Source of the DNA: a virus
Virus record (IMG/VR): IMGVR_UViG_3300042988_000456
Span: 1 to 64,000 of that record
Strand: one strand, 5' to 3'
Length of the DNA: 64,000 nucleotides
In this document: positions 33,101-41,483 of the stretch, piece after piece
How positions within the stretch are numbered: position 1 is the stretch's first letter
How the letters are laid out: each line of letters begins with the position of its first letter
Notes under the pieces: model-generated
Databases searched by the model: none
What the model was told of the DNA's origin: nothing
Seen by the model: only the letters and a program-made list of their open reading frames with translations
Program-made: the position numbers and the translations under genes

Positions 33101-34939
33101 TTACATCTGGCTGAGTGCCAACACATTTAGCCCTGCGTTGCTGGGTCGGTTGCGAATCATGCCACCGGTCTTGCGAGACAAGCCTTGAGCCAATGAGCCA
33201 AGACCAGCCACTGTCTGCAAGGTGGACGGGCCTGCGGTGTATGCAGTCGATCCGGTTTGCGACAATGGCGCTCCACGCAAGATGTCGGACATGAAACTCA
33301 TCTGGCGATAGGGATAGTTCATCTCATTCTGATAATCCCGGATGTTGGAATTGATCAGGTTCTGAGCTTGCTGCTGCTGCTGACCGCCCAAGGCGTTCAT
33401 CAGGTTGATGTTGCCAGTGGTTTGCCCGTAGATGTTCTGGCCCAGTGAGCCAAGCGCACCATAGGCACCCAAACCGCCCTGCAAAGCCTGCAGGCCATAG
33501 TTGGCACCAAACTGTTGCTGGTTGGTGTTGAGTTGATTCGCAGCCTGACCGAACTGCGCTGCACTGTTTGCAGCGTTTAAATTCTGACCGGCGTTAAACT
33601 GATTGGCTTGGTTACCAGCAGCTTGGTTGGCAAGGTTGGCCTGCTGTTCCCATCCGGCGTTGCTTAAGCCATACTGACCCTGCAATGCCTGATTAGCTTG
33701 GTTTGCTTGCTGTTGAAAGCCCGCATTTGCCAAACTAAATTGGTTCTGCGCAGCTTGGTTAGCCATGTTGGCTTGCTGTTGGTTGCTCAGGTTTGCCAAA
33801 CCAAATTGGCCTTGCATCTGTTGATTGGCAAGGTTTGCCTGATTGCCATACCCTGCATTTGCCAAAGCAAACTGAGCCTGTGTTGCTTGATTAGTCTGAT
33901 TGGCTTGCTGTTGATTTCCCAGATTGGCAAGGGCCATCTGTTGACCAAGGTTGGCACCCAACTGCTGTGTCGCCAGATTGGCGTTTAAGTTTTGAGTGCC
34001 AGTGGTCAAACCGGCGTTTTGATTGGACTGCTGTGCCGTCAGGCCACGACCCTGATCTGCATTGAACTGCTGCTGCGCTTGTGTAAACGCATTCTGCAGA
34101 CCGGTGGCTTCAATGTCGCCCTTTTGCAAGGCCAACTCGCGAGCAGCCTCCGCATCCATGATGGCTTGACGGCTACCGCCAAAAGCGCCAGCACCAGTGG
34201 CTGCAGCATTGCGCTGAGTGGTGGCAATGTTGGCTTGACGCTCTGCATCGCGCTGTTGCTTGTTGATGACGCTCTGGACATACGGAGACATGTACTGCTC
34301 CGCTTGCGTTTGTCCAAAGTTTTGAGAACGCACCTGCTGCGGCCCACTCATCTGGTATTGCTGCAGCGAGTTCGGATTGAAATTGCCTCGCGCCGCTTGC
34401 ATTTGCGGCGCAGCACCTAGTCGCTCTGCTTGCGTTAGAGGAGCGGCACCTGACTGAGCAGCCGTGACATTCTCTGCCCTACCTGCACTTGCGGCTTGCA
34501 TCGTTGGGGCAACCCCCGCGCTGGCGGCATTCGTATTCTGTGCGTTGTAATTGAAGTCGCCGTTTGAATCAAATTGATTGTTGTAACGGTCACCCTGATA
34601 CTGCATGTTGCCCATGCGTTGGGCAAGGCTTTCAAGACCTGTGGCGGCAGTGAGGGAGCGGGGGTCTATCCCCAGATTGGCTGCATTGCCAAATGCCTGC
34701 TGTTGCAGGCCGGAGAAGCCTGCAACCTGATCTCCAGACAAGCCTTCTCGACTAGCCCAGTCGGCATAGCTGTTGTACGGGATGCCGGTGGTTCCATCTA
34801 CCCAGTTGCCATTCTCATCATTGTGACCGGGGGTGCCAAAGACTGCATCAGATGCAGCACCCATCAACGTTTGGGCATACGGCTCAATAACAGGCGAAAA
34901 GCCTATTTGATTCTGGACTACTTGTGTCGGTTCTGCCAT
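33101..34939 (-). CDS. Gln/Asn-rich repetitive virion protein
   Basis: 612 residues. The middle (about 310-480) consists of degenerate repeats of about 13 residues such as FSLANAGFQQQANQANQ and YGLSNAGWEQQANLANQ. N- and C-termini are less repetitive. ATG after AAGGAG. Position between two ejection-module genes suggests an internal core protein. The repeats could form a long helix or amyloid-like rod; inference. Confidence 0.6.
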   Translation of the reverse strand: MAEPTQVVQNQIGFSPVIEPYAQTLMGAASDAVFGTPGHNDENGNWVDGTTGIPYNSYADWASREGLSGDQVAGFSGLQQQAFGNAANLGIDPRSLTAATGLESLAQRMGNMQYQGDRYNNQFDSNGDFNYNAQNTNAASAGVAPTMQAASAGRAENVTAAQSGAAPLTQAERLGAAPQMQAARGNFNPNSLQQYQMSGPQQVRSQNFGQTQAEQYMSPYVQSVINKQQRDAERQANIATTQRNAAATGAGAFGGSRQAIMDAEAARELALQKGDIEATGLQNAFTQAQQQFNADQGRGLTAQQSNQNAGLTTGTQNLNANLATQQLGANLGQQMALANLGNQQQANQTNQATQAQFALANAGYGNQANLANQQMQGQFGLANLSNQQQANMANQAAQNQFSLANAGFQQQANQANQALQGQYGLSNAGWEQQANLANQAAGNQANQFNAGQNLNAANSAAQFGQAANQLNTNQQQFGANYGLQALQGGLGAYGALGSLGQNIYGQTTGNINLMNALGGQQQQQAQNLINSNIRDYQNEMNYPYRQMSFMSDILRGAPLSQTGSTAYTAGPSTLQTVAGLGSLAQGLSRKTGGMIRNRPSNAGLNVLALSQM

Positions 34940-34948
34940 GTCTACTCC

Positions 34949-37081
34949 TTAAGCAGGCAGGAACTTGTCGGACTTGCTGTTTACAGCAGTCCTGTTCTTG
35001 CCAATGGTTTTTGCACGATTTGCCTGCACTCGCGCCATCATCTTGTACAGTTTTCTGGCACCTGCTTCAGTGGAGCCATTGCCCAACTCAGAGACGATGC
35101 GAGCAGGAATGACAAACTCACCATCCGCCAAGCGGGCGGGTTGACCATTGCCTATGGTGGCGGGAATGGAGTCGGAGACGCCATCACCCGGGCCGCGCAG
35201 CAACCTGCCGCCATCAGAGAATGATCCCAAGCTACCCAGCCCTCCGGTGGCAAAAGATGCAAAACCTCCTGCAGCATAGCCTTCCCCGCCTTCGCCGGGG
35301 GCGTGACCAATTCCTCCATTGTTGGAGTTGCCGTCACCGTAGTTGCCGCCTTCGCCGGGGTCATGTCCAACGCCACCATATCCACCAGCCCTGCTGCCGG
35401 AATTACGGGCACCACCACCTCCACGCACCCCAGAGTTGTCTGGCGCAGATGGCGCATTGGAAGGAGCCGCAGCACCTGCTTTGGCGGCGTCATCCTTCAA
35501 CTTCTGCGCAGCTTTTTGAGATTGGTTTACAGCATCAGGCAGCTTGCGATCTGCAGCGCCAGTGCCCTTCCACTTGGCATTTTGTGTAAACGGGTTCTTG
35601 CCCTTGCCCATGAGGTAGGCGTAGACATCCATTGTGTCATTGCCAGTGGCGGGGTTAAGGATTGGGCGAGTGCCATTGTTGATCATGTCTTGCCAGTTCT
35701 GAACGGCAGAGACGCCCCACTGGCTATGGCTGTTATTGAGGGGATGCGACGGACTCAAAGTGCTTTGAGTCTGCCCTTTCCACGGGCCGCTTTCGTCACT
35801 GCCATAAAAAGACCCATCTGCATTCCAATGTAAACCTGCAAAGCCTTCTTTGGCTCCTCCTGCGCGAAGCTGTTGTGCAATTTGCTCCAAGGTCTTGCCG
35901 GTAGCTTTTGCAATGTCTTCTGCGTTTACACCAAATTTAGACATCTCATCCATGTGATCAGCCATCGATTTGTTGGTGTCATTCCAACCACCGGCAATGG
36001 TTCGCAGACGGTTAGGATCGTCTCTGCCAGTCCAAGCGTCCGTGTCACTCTGGGTATTGGAGGTCTGATTGGTATTTGGCAAGGTCTGTGTAATGTCTTG
36101 CTGTTGTGCGATCACGGGTTTTGCACCGCCAACTGTCACAAATGGACTTGTATCTTGTGCCACCGCAGCATCACGCTCCGCAACGCGCTTATCAAGCTCC
36201 GCTTGCGCAGCTTGACCGGCGTCAGACCAAGGTGAATCTCCAACCGCAGGATTGAGGGCAGCTCTACGATTCTGGCGCTCAATCTCAGCAATCGCTTGCT
36301 CACGCCCCATAGGAGCAACAAGTCCGCCTGTCAGTGGATTGGTTTGGGTCTTTTGCCACGCCAAAAACTGATCAATCTCTGCATCAGTGACGCCGCCATC
36401 GGCGTACCCAACATAACCACCTTGCGCCATTCCCGTTGGATAGCCTTCAGAGACCGGCCTGCTGCCGGTTCGGGTGTAGGTGCCATCAGAGTTCCAGTGA
36501 CCAAACTGGAAACGCCCAGATGGCGCAGCCAATGACGGCAATCCACCTTGCTCCTTTTCGTTTGCCATCATAATGGGCAATGCTGCAGCACCCAGTGCTT
36601 TCCAGTTCTTGGACAGGAAGTCACCGCCATGTTCGGACATGAAGTCCAGCGGGTTGCCTGCTGCGGCCTTGAGTCCAGCATCAAACATATCTCGCTTGGT
36701 GGCTTCACCAATGGCTGCAGTTTTGGCAGAGATCAGTTCGTCTGCAGTGGGGGTGAGTCCGTTTGCTATGGCTTGATTGCTGGCATCGCTCACTGCACTG
36801 GAGCCAATGGCTTCGGAGCCGGTTCCTTCCAGCAGGCTGGACAAGCCTCCACCAAGGCTTGCGCCTCCATAGGCGGACAAACCAGCCATGAGACCGGCCT
36901 GCATATCATGCGACAGCAGACCTTGAATTCCACCAACGGTAAGTCCAGCCATGCCGGAACCCATGAGGCCAAAGCCTCCGGGGCCAAGGGCAAAACCTGC
37001 TGCAACAGGGGCTAATTGGGCACCCCAGCCCTTACTGCTATCGGTTCCCAGTGCATGGGAAACGTCATCTAAAAAGCTCAT
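34949..37081 (-). CDS. internal virion / ejection protein
   Basis: 710 residues. The N-terminal 110 are Gly/Ala-rich and hydrophobic (GFALGPGGFGLMGSGMAGL). A long polar middle contains two GHxPGEGG repeats (near 585 and 610). The C-terminus GPGDGVSDSIPATIGNGQPA...LADGEFVIPARI is a pattern I know from large podovirus virion proteins. It has a GTTTAAAC just upstream of its start. Confidence 0.6.
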   Translation of the reverse strand: MSFLDDVSHALGTDSSKGWGAQLAPVAAGFALGPGGFGLMGSGMAGLTVGGIQGLLSHDMQAGLMAGLSAYGGASLGGGLSSLLEGTGSEAIGSSAVSDASNQAIANGLTPTADELISAKTAAIGEATKRDMFDAGLKAAAGNPLDFMSEHGGDFLSKNWKALGAAALPIMMANEKEQGGLPSLAAPSGRFQFGHWNSDGTYTRTGSRPVSEGYPTGMAQGGYVGYADGGVTDAEIDQFLAWQKTQTNPLTGGLVAPMGREQAIAEIERQNRRAALNPAVGDSPWSDAGQAAQAELDKRVAERDAAVAQDTSPFVTVGGAKPVIAQQQDITQTLPNTNQTSNTQSDTDAWTGRDDPNRLRTIAGGWNDTNKSMADHMDEMSKFGVNAEDIAKATGKTLEQIAQQLRAGGAKEGFAGLHWNADGSFYGSDESGPWKGQTQSTLSPSHPLNNSHSQWGVSAVQNWQDMINNGTRPILNPATGNDTMDVYAYLMGKGKNPFTQNAKWKGTGAADRKLPDAVNQSQKAAQKLKDDAAKAGAAAPSNAPSAPDNSGVRGGGGARNSGSRAGGYGGVGHDPGEGGNYGDGNSNNGGIGHAPGEGGEGYAAGGFASFATGGLGSLGSFSDGGRLLRGPGDGVSDSIPATIGNGQPARLADGEFVIPARIVSELGNGSTEAGARKLYKMMARVQANRAKTIGKNRTAVNSKSDKFLPA

Positions 37082-37111
37082 GGGAACCCCCGTTTAAACC
37101 AAGAAAGTTTA

Positions 37112-37759
37112 TCACTTCGACTGACTTGAGACAAATGAAACAGTCACGACACTGGACGGAATGCTGGGTCGCGTAAAAGGAGATGCGGAAGATGCATACG
37201 CCTCAATATTGATGGTCGCTGAATTTGCTGCAACCACCAACTCAATATAGTCTTCACCAACCAACTCGACAAAGAAGTTTGCAACGCCCAACATGTAGCC
37301 GTTAATACCACCATGTGCAGCATGGACAGATACGGTACTTGCTGTGCCTGCAATATCTGTTCCGTTCTTTCTCAACCAAATCCACACCTCCCGGGCCTGA
37401 CCGGTGTCGGTGTTTTCCAATTGCAGGCTGAACTGCACGTTGTAAATGCCACTCTGATCAACGGTGATTTGATTGGAGTCTAACGATGTGCCATTGGCAT
37501 GATCGGTGGTGTTGAGCGTGACCACATATGCCGTGTTGGCTGCTGCCAACGATTGTGTTGCATCGTTGCTGAATGCGCCATATGGGTTGTTTAAATACTG
37601 ACCACCTTGGCGCCCAAGAAGACCGGCAAAGTCATTGTCGATCTGCGAAAAATAGATGTTCAGGATTCGCATGAGCGAATCCGTTGCCCCGCGATTGTAT
37701 TCCTCTGTTGCCACCGGCAAGCGAGGAGCAATCGTTGGGATTAGCGGTCTGTATGTCAT
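37112..37759 (-). CDS. C1q-like beta-sandwich virion protein
   Basis: 215 residues, ATGA overlap with the tail-hub gene. A short helical lead (SLMRILNIYFSQIDNDF) is followed by a beta-rich domain (YNVQFSLQLENTDTG, VWIWLRKNGTDI) that resembles C1q/TNF-like jelly rolls of phage fibres. Likely a tail or spike attachment. Confidence 0.5.
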   Translation of the reverse strand: MTYRPLIPTIAPRLPVATEEYNRGATDSLMRILNIYFSQIDNDFAGLLGRQGGQYLNNPYGAFSNDATQSLAAANTAYVVTLNTTDHANGTSLDSNQITVDQSGIYNVQFSLQLENTDTGQAREVWIWLRKNGTDIAGTASTVSVHAAHGGINGYMLGVANFFVELVGEDYIELVVAANSATINIEAYASSASPFTRPSIPSSVVTVSFVSSQSK

Positions 37760-39849
37760 GCTCTGCGTCCATCGGGACGGATGTCAATCCGGGGGGAGCC
37801 AAGTTGCCACTGCGTTCCCAATGTGTCGCAGACAATCTTGATGGACATCTGTCTGCCGCGAATCCGAATGTAAACCTGACCGGTGTACTGATCAATGGTG
37901 ACAGGTACGGAGCCTGTCACAACTGCGCTGGCATTGGAATTCGGCCCAGCCACCGAGGCTGGACTGGTGTACCCAGAACCGGAATTGACCAATGGCTGCA
38001 AGTACATGGTCAAAGACGGTGATGTGCCGGTGGTGGAGTTGCGGAAAGTAAGGTCTGGCAGAACCCTGTATATAAAGGAAAACCTATCCCCATCCCCAAT
38101 GTCAAATTGCGAGGATGTGATGGTCGATGTAATAGCAGCCGGATCGGCTCCGCTGTTGTCATCGACTCCGTTCTCATGGTAGACGATGTTGTTTACATAG
38201 GTGGCTGCAATGGGGTATGAACGTATTCCACTGTCGATCCACGCAGACCGCTCCATTGTCCCGTAGTACCAAACGTTCTCCACATAGTTGAAGATGGCAT
38301 AGGAGTCGATGGTGTCTGAGTCTGCGGAGCAATAGAAGAACCACACCTCATTGAAACCTTCGTTGGTGCAGGCAAAGAACTGATCGCCCTGCAGCAGGTT
38401 GATGTTGCCGTAAATGTGAGCGCGAAGATCACAGTTCAATGTACTGACACGACCATCGTACATGTAGAACTTGTCTGCACCCATCCAGTACACCACATTG
38501 GATGCGGTAGCTCTGGCATTGGGGCCAATAATGGAGATGTTGTCTGCAATCAACTGCTGACCCCACACATAGGGAGGGCCAAGGTACTGCATGTTGTACA
38601 GGGCACTGTCCGTCCAAACCAAGATTTCCTGACGGCTCTGCAAGGCAGTGACAATTTTGGAACCCTTGGACAGTCGAACACTGCCAGACTGGTTGGTGAT
38701 CGATGGACTCCACTGCGTCAGGGAGTTCTGATCAGACCAGCGAATCAGCATGGGATCAAAGGTGGTGCTGAACACATCATTGGTGCCAAAGCAAATGACA
38801 AACCGACTGATGTCAGAGATCAGGAAGCACAACTGCGACAGCGGAACCTCTGTTGCGTTTAAAGCAGTTGCAAGCGCGGTGCCAGTCGGCAAAATGGTGT
38901 GTGTGCCAGATTGGGTGCCAGTGGTGATGATTGCAGTTCCGCCTGCGGTTGCTGCCAAGCTAAATGTTGTGCCAGACACATTCTTGGCGTAATAGGTCAC
39001 CCCGGGCAGCAAGCCTGTGGGCAGGGCACCGGTCGTAGATAGAACAATCCCTTGACCTTCATCCAGTGCCAAGTTGGAGCTAACCACCCCCGGTGATGCA
39101 ATGGTGACGGTGAACTCAGTGGCAGTAACGCCAACATCATTACTCCAAAAGTAGAGAGGCCCACCCCGCTGACCATACACCAAGTCTTCGCCCCAGTTCA
39201 TCTGATTCCAGATGCACAGAGAAATATCTGTAGAGCCACCGGTACCCCATGTTCCCGAACCCCATGTTCCTGCACCCCATCCAGTCAAAGGAGCAGACAC
39301 CTCGTAACCCGTGTTGATTTGGTACGCAGCGTATACAGTGCCACCGCCTGTGGCGGTGCCTGATGCGGTAGTGCTGGCTGTAATTGTGTAACTGGTGGAA
39401 GATACCAGCGTCAGTTGGTACTCGCCTGAAATGGTCAGGCCGCCAACTGCAGTGGCACCATAAAAGAACACATAGTCGCCATCCAAGAACCCGCCTGCGG
39501 GGTCTGTGACGGTAACGGTTGCAAGACCGGAGGTGGTTGCAAATGGATTGGTGAGGGTGGATGTGGTGCGAAACGGCGTGATGTCGTTGTAGTCACCGCC
39601 GCTTTCAATGTAAAACTTCTCATTGGTTCCAACGCCAAGTATGTTTAAACCATTCAGCGTCACCCAGTTCCATAAAGAGCGACAAACCCCTGCATACGTT
39701 GAGTTTGAGATGCGAGTCCATCCGCCAATCTTCTCCGGCGTTCCTTGGCGGAACCGAACCTTGTCGGATTCGTACCAGCCACCTTCGTTGGTGTATCGGG
39801 TGTTCTCCCTGTTTACACCACTTTTCAGGGTTATTTTTTGCAAAGGCAT
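37756..39849 (-). CDS. tail hub / stabilisation protein
   Basis: 697 residues. The N-terminus VRFRQGTPEKIGGWTRI is typical of podovirus tail-hub or packaged-DNA-stabilisation proteins. Most of the rest is beta-rich, with a Ser/Thr/Gly insert near 90-170. AAGGAC precedes the ATG. GTTTAAAC (39643) and GTTTACAC (39811) lie near the 5' end. Confidence 0.65.
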   Translation of the reverse strand: MPLQKITLKSGVNRENTRYTNEGGWYESDKVRFRQGTPEKIGGWTRISNSTYAGVCRSLWNWVTLNGLNILGVGTNEKFYIESGGDYNDITPFRTTSTLTNPFATTSGLATVTVTDPAGGFLDGDYVFFYGATAVGGLTISGEYQLTLVSSTSYTITASTTASGTATGGGTVYAAYQINTGYEVSAPLTGWGAGTWGSGTWGTGGSTDISLCIWNQMNWGEDLVYGQRGGPLYFWSNDVGVTATEFTVTIASPGVVSSNLALDEGQGIVLSTTGALPTGLLPGVTYYAKNVSGTTFSLAATAGGTAIITTGTQSGTHTILPTGTALATALNATEVPLSQLCFLISDISRFVICFGTNDVFSTTFDPMLIRWSDQNSLTQWSPSITNQSGSVRLSKGSKIVTALQSRQEILVWTDSALYNMQYLGPPYVWGQQLIADNISIIGPNARATASNVVYWMGADKFYMYDGRVSTLNCDLRAHIYGNINLLQGDQFFACTNEGFNEVWFFYCSADSDTIDSYAIFNYVENVWYYGTMERSAWIDSGIRSYPIAATYVNNIVYHENGVDDNSGADPAAITSTITSSQFDIGDGDRFSFIYRVLPDLTFRNSTTGTSPSLTMYLQPLVNSGSGYTSPASVAGPNSNASAVVTGSVPVTIDQYTGQVYIRIRGRQMSIKIVCDTLGTQWQLGSPRIDIRPDGRRA

Positions 39850-39858
39850 TGCGCGTCC

Positions 39859-40377
39859 TTACTTTGCCGGGGCGCTGTTTGCCAGCAAATGAGTTTTGTC
39901 TTGAGAGTTCTTGGTAGTCCCAAACCAGAAGTTGCAGGCTGCAGCCCAAGCTGTACTCAGGGCACCCAACATGATCATCAGGGGTGCAGACTCCTTCACT
40001 TCCGGGTATTTAAACATGGCTGTGAGGATGCCAAAGAACCCCAGTGTGATGATGAATGTCAGAGTTGCAGGTACATAGGAGCCGGTGGCCTTGAGCATGT
40101 CACGCGCACCAGCGCGGTCTGCTGCATGAACCTTCTCCAGATCAATGTCGTTTTCCTTCAGGAACTTTTGGAACTCAATCTCAGCCAGCTTGATTTGGGC
40201 AATCTGGTCGGGATTCAGCTTGGTGCCGTTTAAAGCCTCCGTAACGGCGGCAACCGTCTTTTCTTCGATGCCCAGCTTTCCAGCAATGAAGGAGGCAGCA
40301 GCACCACCCAAAGGACCAGCAATAGCAGTACCCAGAACGGGAGCAATACCGCGAAGCAAATTCTTCCAATCATCCAT
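39859..40377 (-). CDS. holin, 3-TM type
   Basis: 172 residues. Membrane segments at about 17-35, 103-122 and 131-152, with a charged helix between the first and second, as in the three-TM holin family. It should permeabilise the inner membrane. Two ATGs (40380, 40377); the second gives better spacing and overlaps the endolysin stop (TGATG). Confidence 0.7.
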   Translation of the reverse strand: MDDWKNLLRGIAPVLGTAIAGPLGGAAASFIAGKLGIEEKTVAAVTEALNGTKLNPDQIAQIKLAEIEFQKFLKENDIDLEKVHAADRAGARDMLKATGSYVPATLTFIITLGFFGILTAMFKYPEVKESAPLMIMLGALSTAWAAACNFWFGTTKNSQDKTHLLANSAPAK

Positions 40378-40784
40378 CATGCCTCCCTAACTTCGATCCA
40401 GACTTCCCCGCCATCGCTGATGGCATCCCTAATTTTGTGAAAGAGGGCGTCATAGGCCAGTCTTGAAGCTCCGATGGAGCTTCCTCCTTGACTGAGTCCA
40501 ACGAGGATGCATCCATGTGTGTCTTTGGCGGTATTGCCCGGATGGATACGGACACCTGAAAACCCCGGGACATCCAGTAGCAATGGCATATCAACGCCGA
40601 AGCGATTGCTGCGATTGACAATAACCCGATACTTGCCAGCAGGTATAGCAGTTTCTCCATAGATTTTCACTCCATCTGGACGAACCACATCCTCCAGCGT
40701 GTAGCACTCTTCCACGCCGTCCACATACATTTTGCCGATGGTGCAGTCACCACCGCACATCACCCGAATAACTTCAATCAGCAT
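40377..40784 (-). CDS. DUF5675 peptidoglycan hydrolase (endolysin candidate)
   Basis: 135 residues from the ATG after GGAG. PAGKYRVIVNRSNRFG, DVPGFSGVRIHPGN and THGCILVG match DUF5675, a family with an L,D-transpeptidase-like layout (His and Cys in the site). Next to holin and small membrane genes it is the best endolysin candidate. Confidence 0.75.
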   Translation of the reverse strand: MLIEVIRVMCGGDCTIGKMYVDGVEECYTLEDVVRPDGVKIYGETAIPAGKYRVIVNRSNRFGVDMPLLLDVPGFSGVRIHPGNTAKDTHGCILVGLSQGGSSIGASRLAYDALFHKIRDAISDGGEVWIEVREA

Positions 40785-40866
40785 CGTGATCTCCAAAGAT
40801 GTACCAGAGCAGCCATATCAGTGTAAACACTACATACACCAACAGGGCTGCAAGTGCCAAAGTCAC
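40774..40866 (-). CDS. tiny membrane protein of lysis cassette
   Basis: 30 residues with one strong membrane helix (LALAALLVYVVFTLIWLLWYIF) and an acidic tail. GTG start overlaps the stop of the gene before (GTGA). It overlaps the endolysin start by 11 bases, so coupling is likely. GTGTAAAC/GTTTACAC at 40821 lies inside. Confidence 0.5.
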   Translation of the reverse strand: MTLALAALLVYVVFTLIWLLWYIFGDHDAD

Positions 40867-41291
40867 TTGTCAGCCTTTGTAGCCAATGCCTGATGCATGG
40901 TGTTGGCAAGATGCCGTATCTCAGAGAGCGTCTCCAGATGTCTGTCTTCGCTGCGCTGAGACTGTGCCTCAATCTTGTCAAAAATTTTGGCAATGTGGCC
41001 CCGCTGTACGCCCATCTCTGCCATCAGCTTAGTGTCTTCTGCGATTACAAACATGCGAACCTCTTTCACCTGAGCGTCGATGTGATCCATCACACGATCA
41101 TTTAACACGGAGTACCCATCGCTGGTGTGCTGACGAATGGCTGCAGCCTTGTCTGCGAGTTCTTTGTTGGCGGCGCGGAGTCGTTCATGTTCTTTCTCAT
41201 TTTGGTTCCATGCCCATGCGACAAGACCGAGTAGGGGAGCGGACAACCATCCAACAACATCCTTAATTACATCCAATGCTTCATTGGTCAT
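40863..41291 (-). CDS. membrane-anchored coiled-coil protein, spanin-like
   Basis: 142 residues. One N-terminal membrane segment (VVGWLSAPLLGLVAWAW), then a long charged helix to the end. This is the layout of an inner-membrane spanin or holin accessory. No outer-membrane partner with a lipobox was found nearby. ATG 41291 preferred over the TTG one codon upstream. Confidence 0.55.
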   Translation of the reverse strand: MTNEALDVIKDVVGWLSAPLLGLVAWAWNQNEKEHERLRAANKELADKAAAIRQHTSDGYSVLNDRVMDHIDAQVKEVRMFVIAEDTKLMAEMGVQRGHIAKIFDKIEAQSQRSEDRHLETLSEIRHLANTMHQALATKADK

Positions 41292-41300
41292 CAACAGTCC

Positions 41301-41483
41301 TTATTTCTCAGATAGGGGTTGGGTGGTGACAAAGCGCAGCACGGTGACAACCACGGAGATGCCAAGGCCGACATACATCTGCTGCACTGGAGCAAGCGGT
41401 AGCAGTCCGACATAGCCTTGCAGCACTGACAAGCAGGCCAGCAAGAGTGCAAACCACAAGGTTTTGGATTTGACGTAGTTCAT
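41301..41483 (-). CDS. small two-TM membrane protein (holin-like)
   Basis: 60 residues: LWFALLLACLSVLQGYVGLL and MYVGLGISVVVTVLRFV as two membrane helices. Starts by TAATG overlap with the fibre gene's stop. It could be a pinholin or antiholin in the lysis cassette. Confidence 0.55.
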   Translation of the reverse strand: MNYVKSKTLWFALLLACLSVLQGYVGLLPLAPVQQMYVGLGISVVVTVLRFVTTQPLSEK

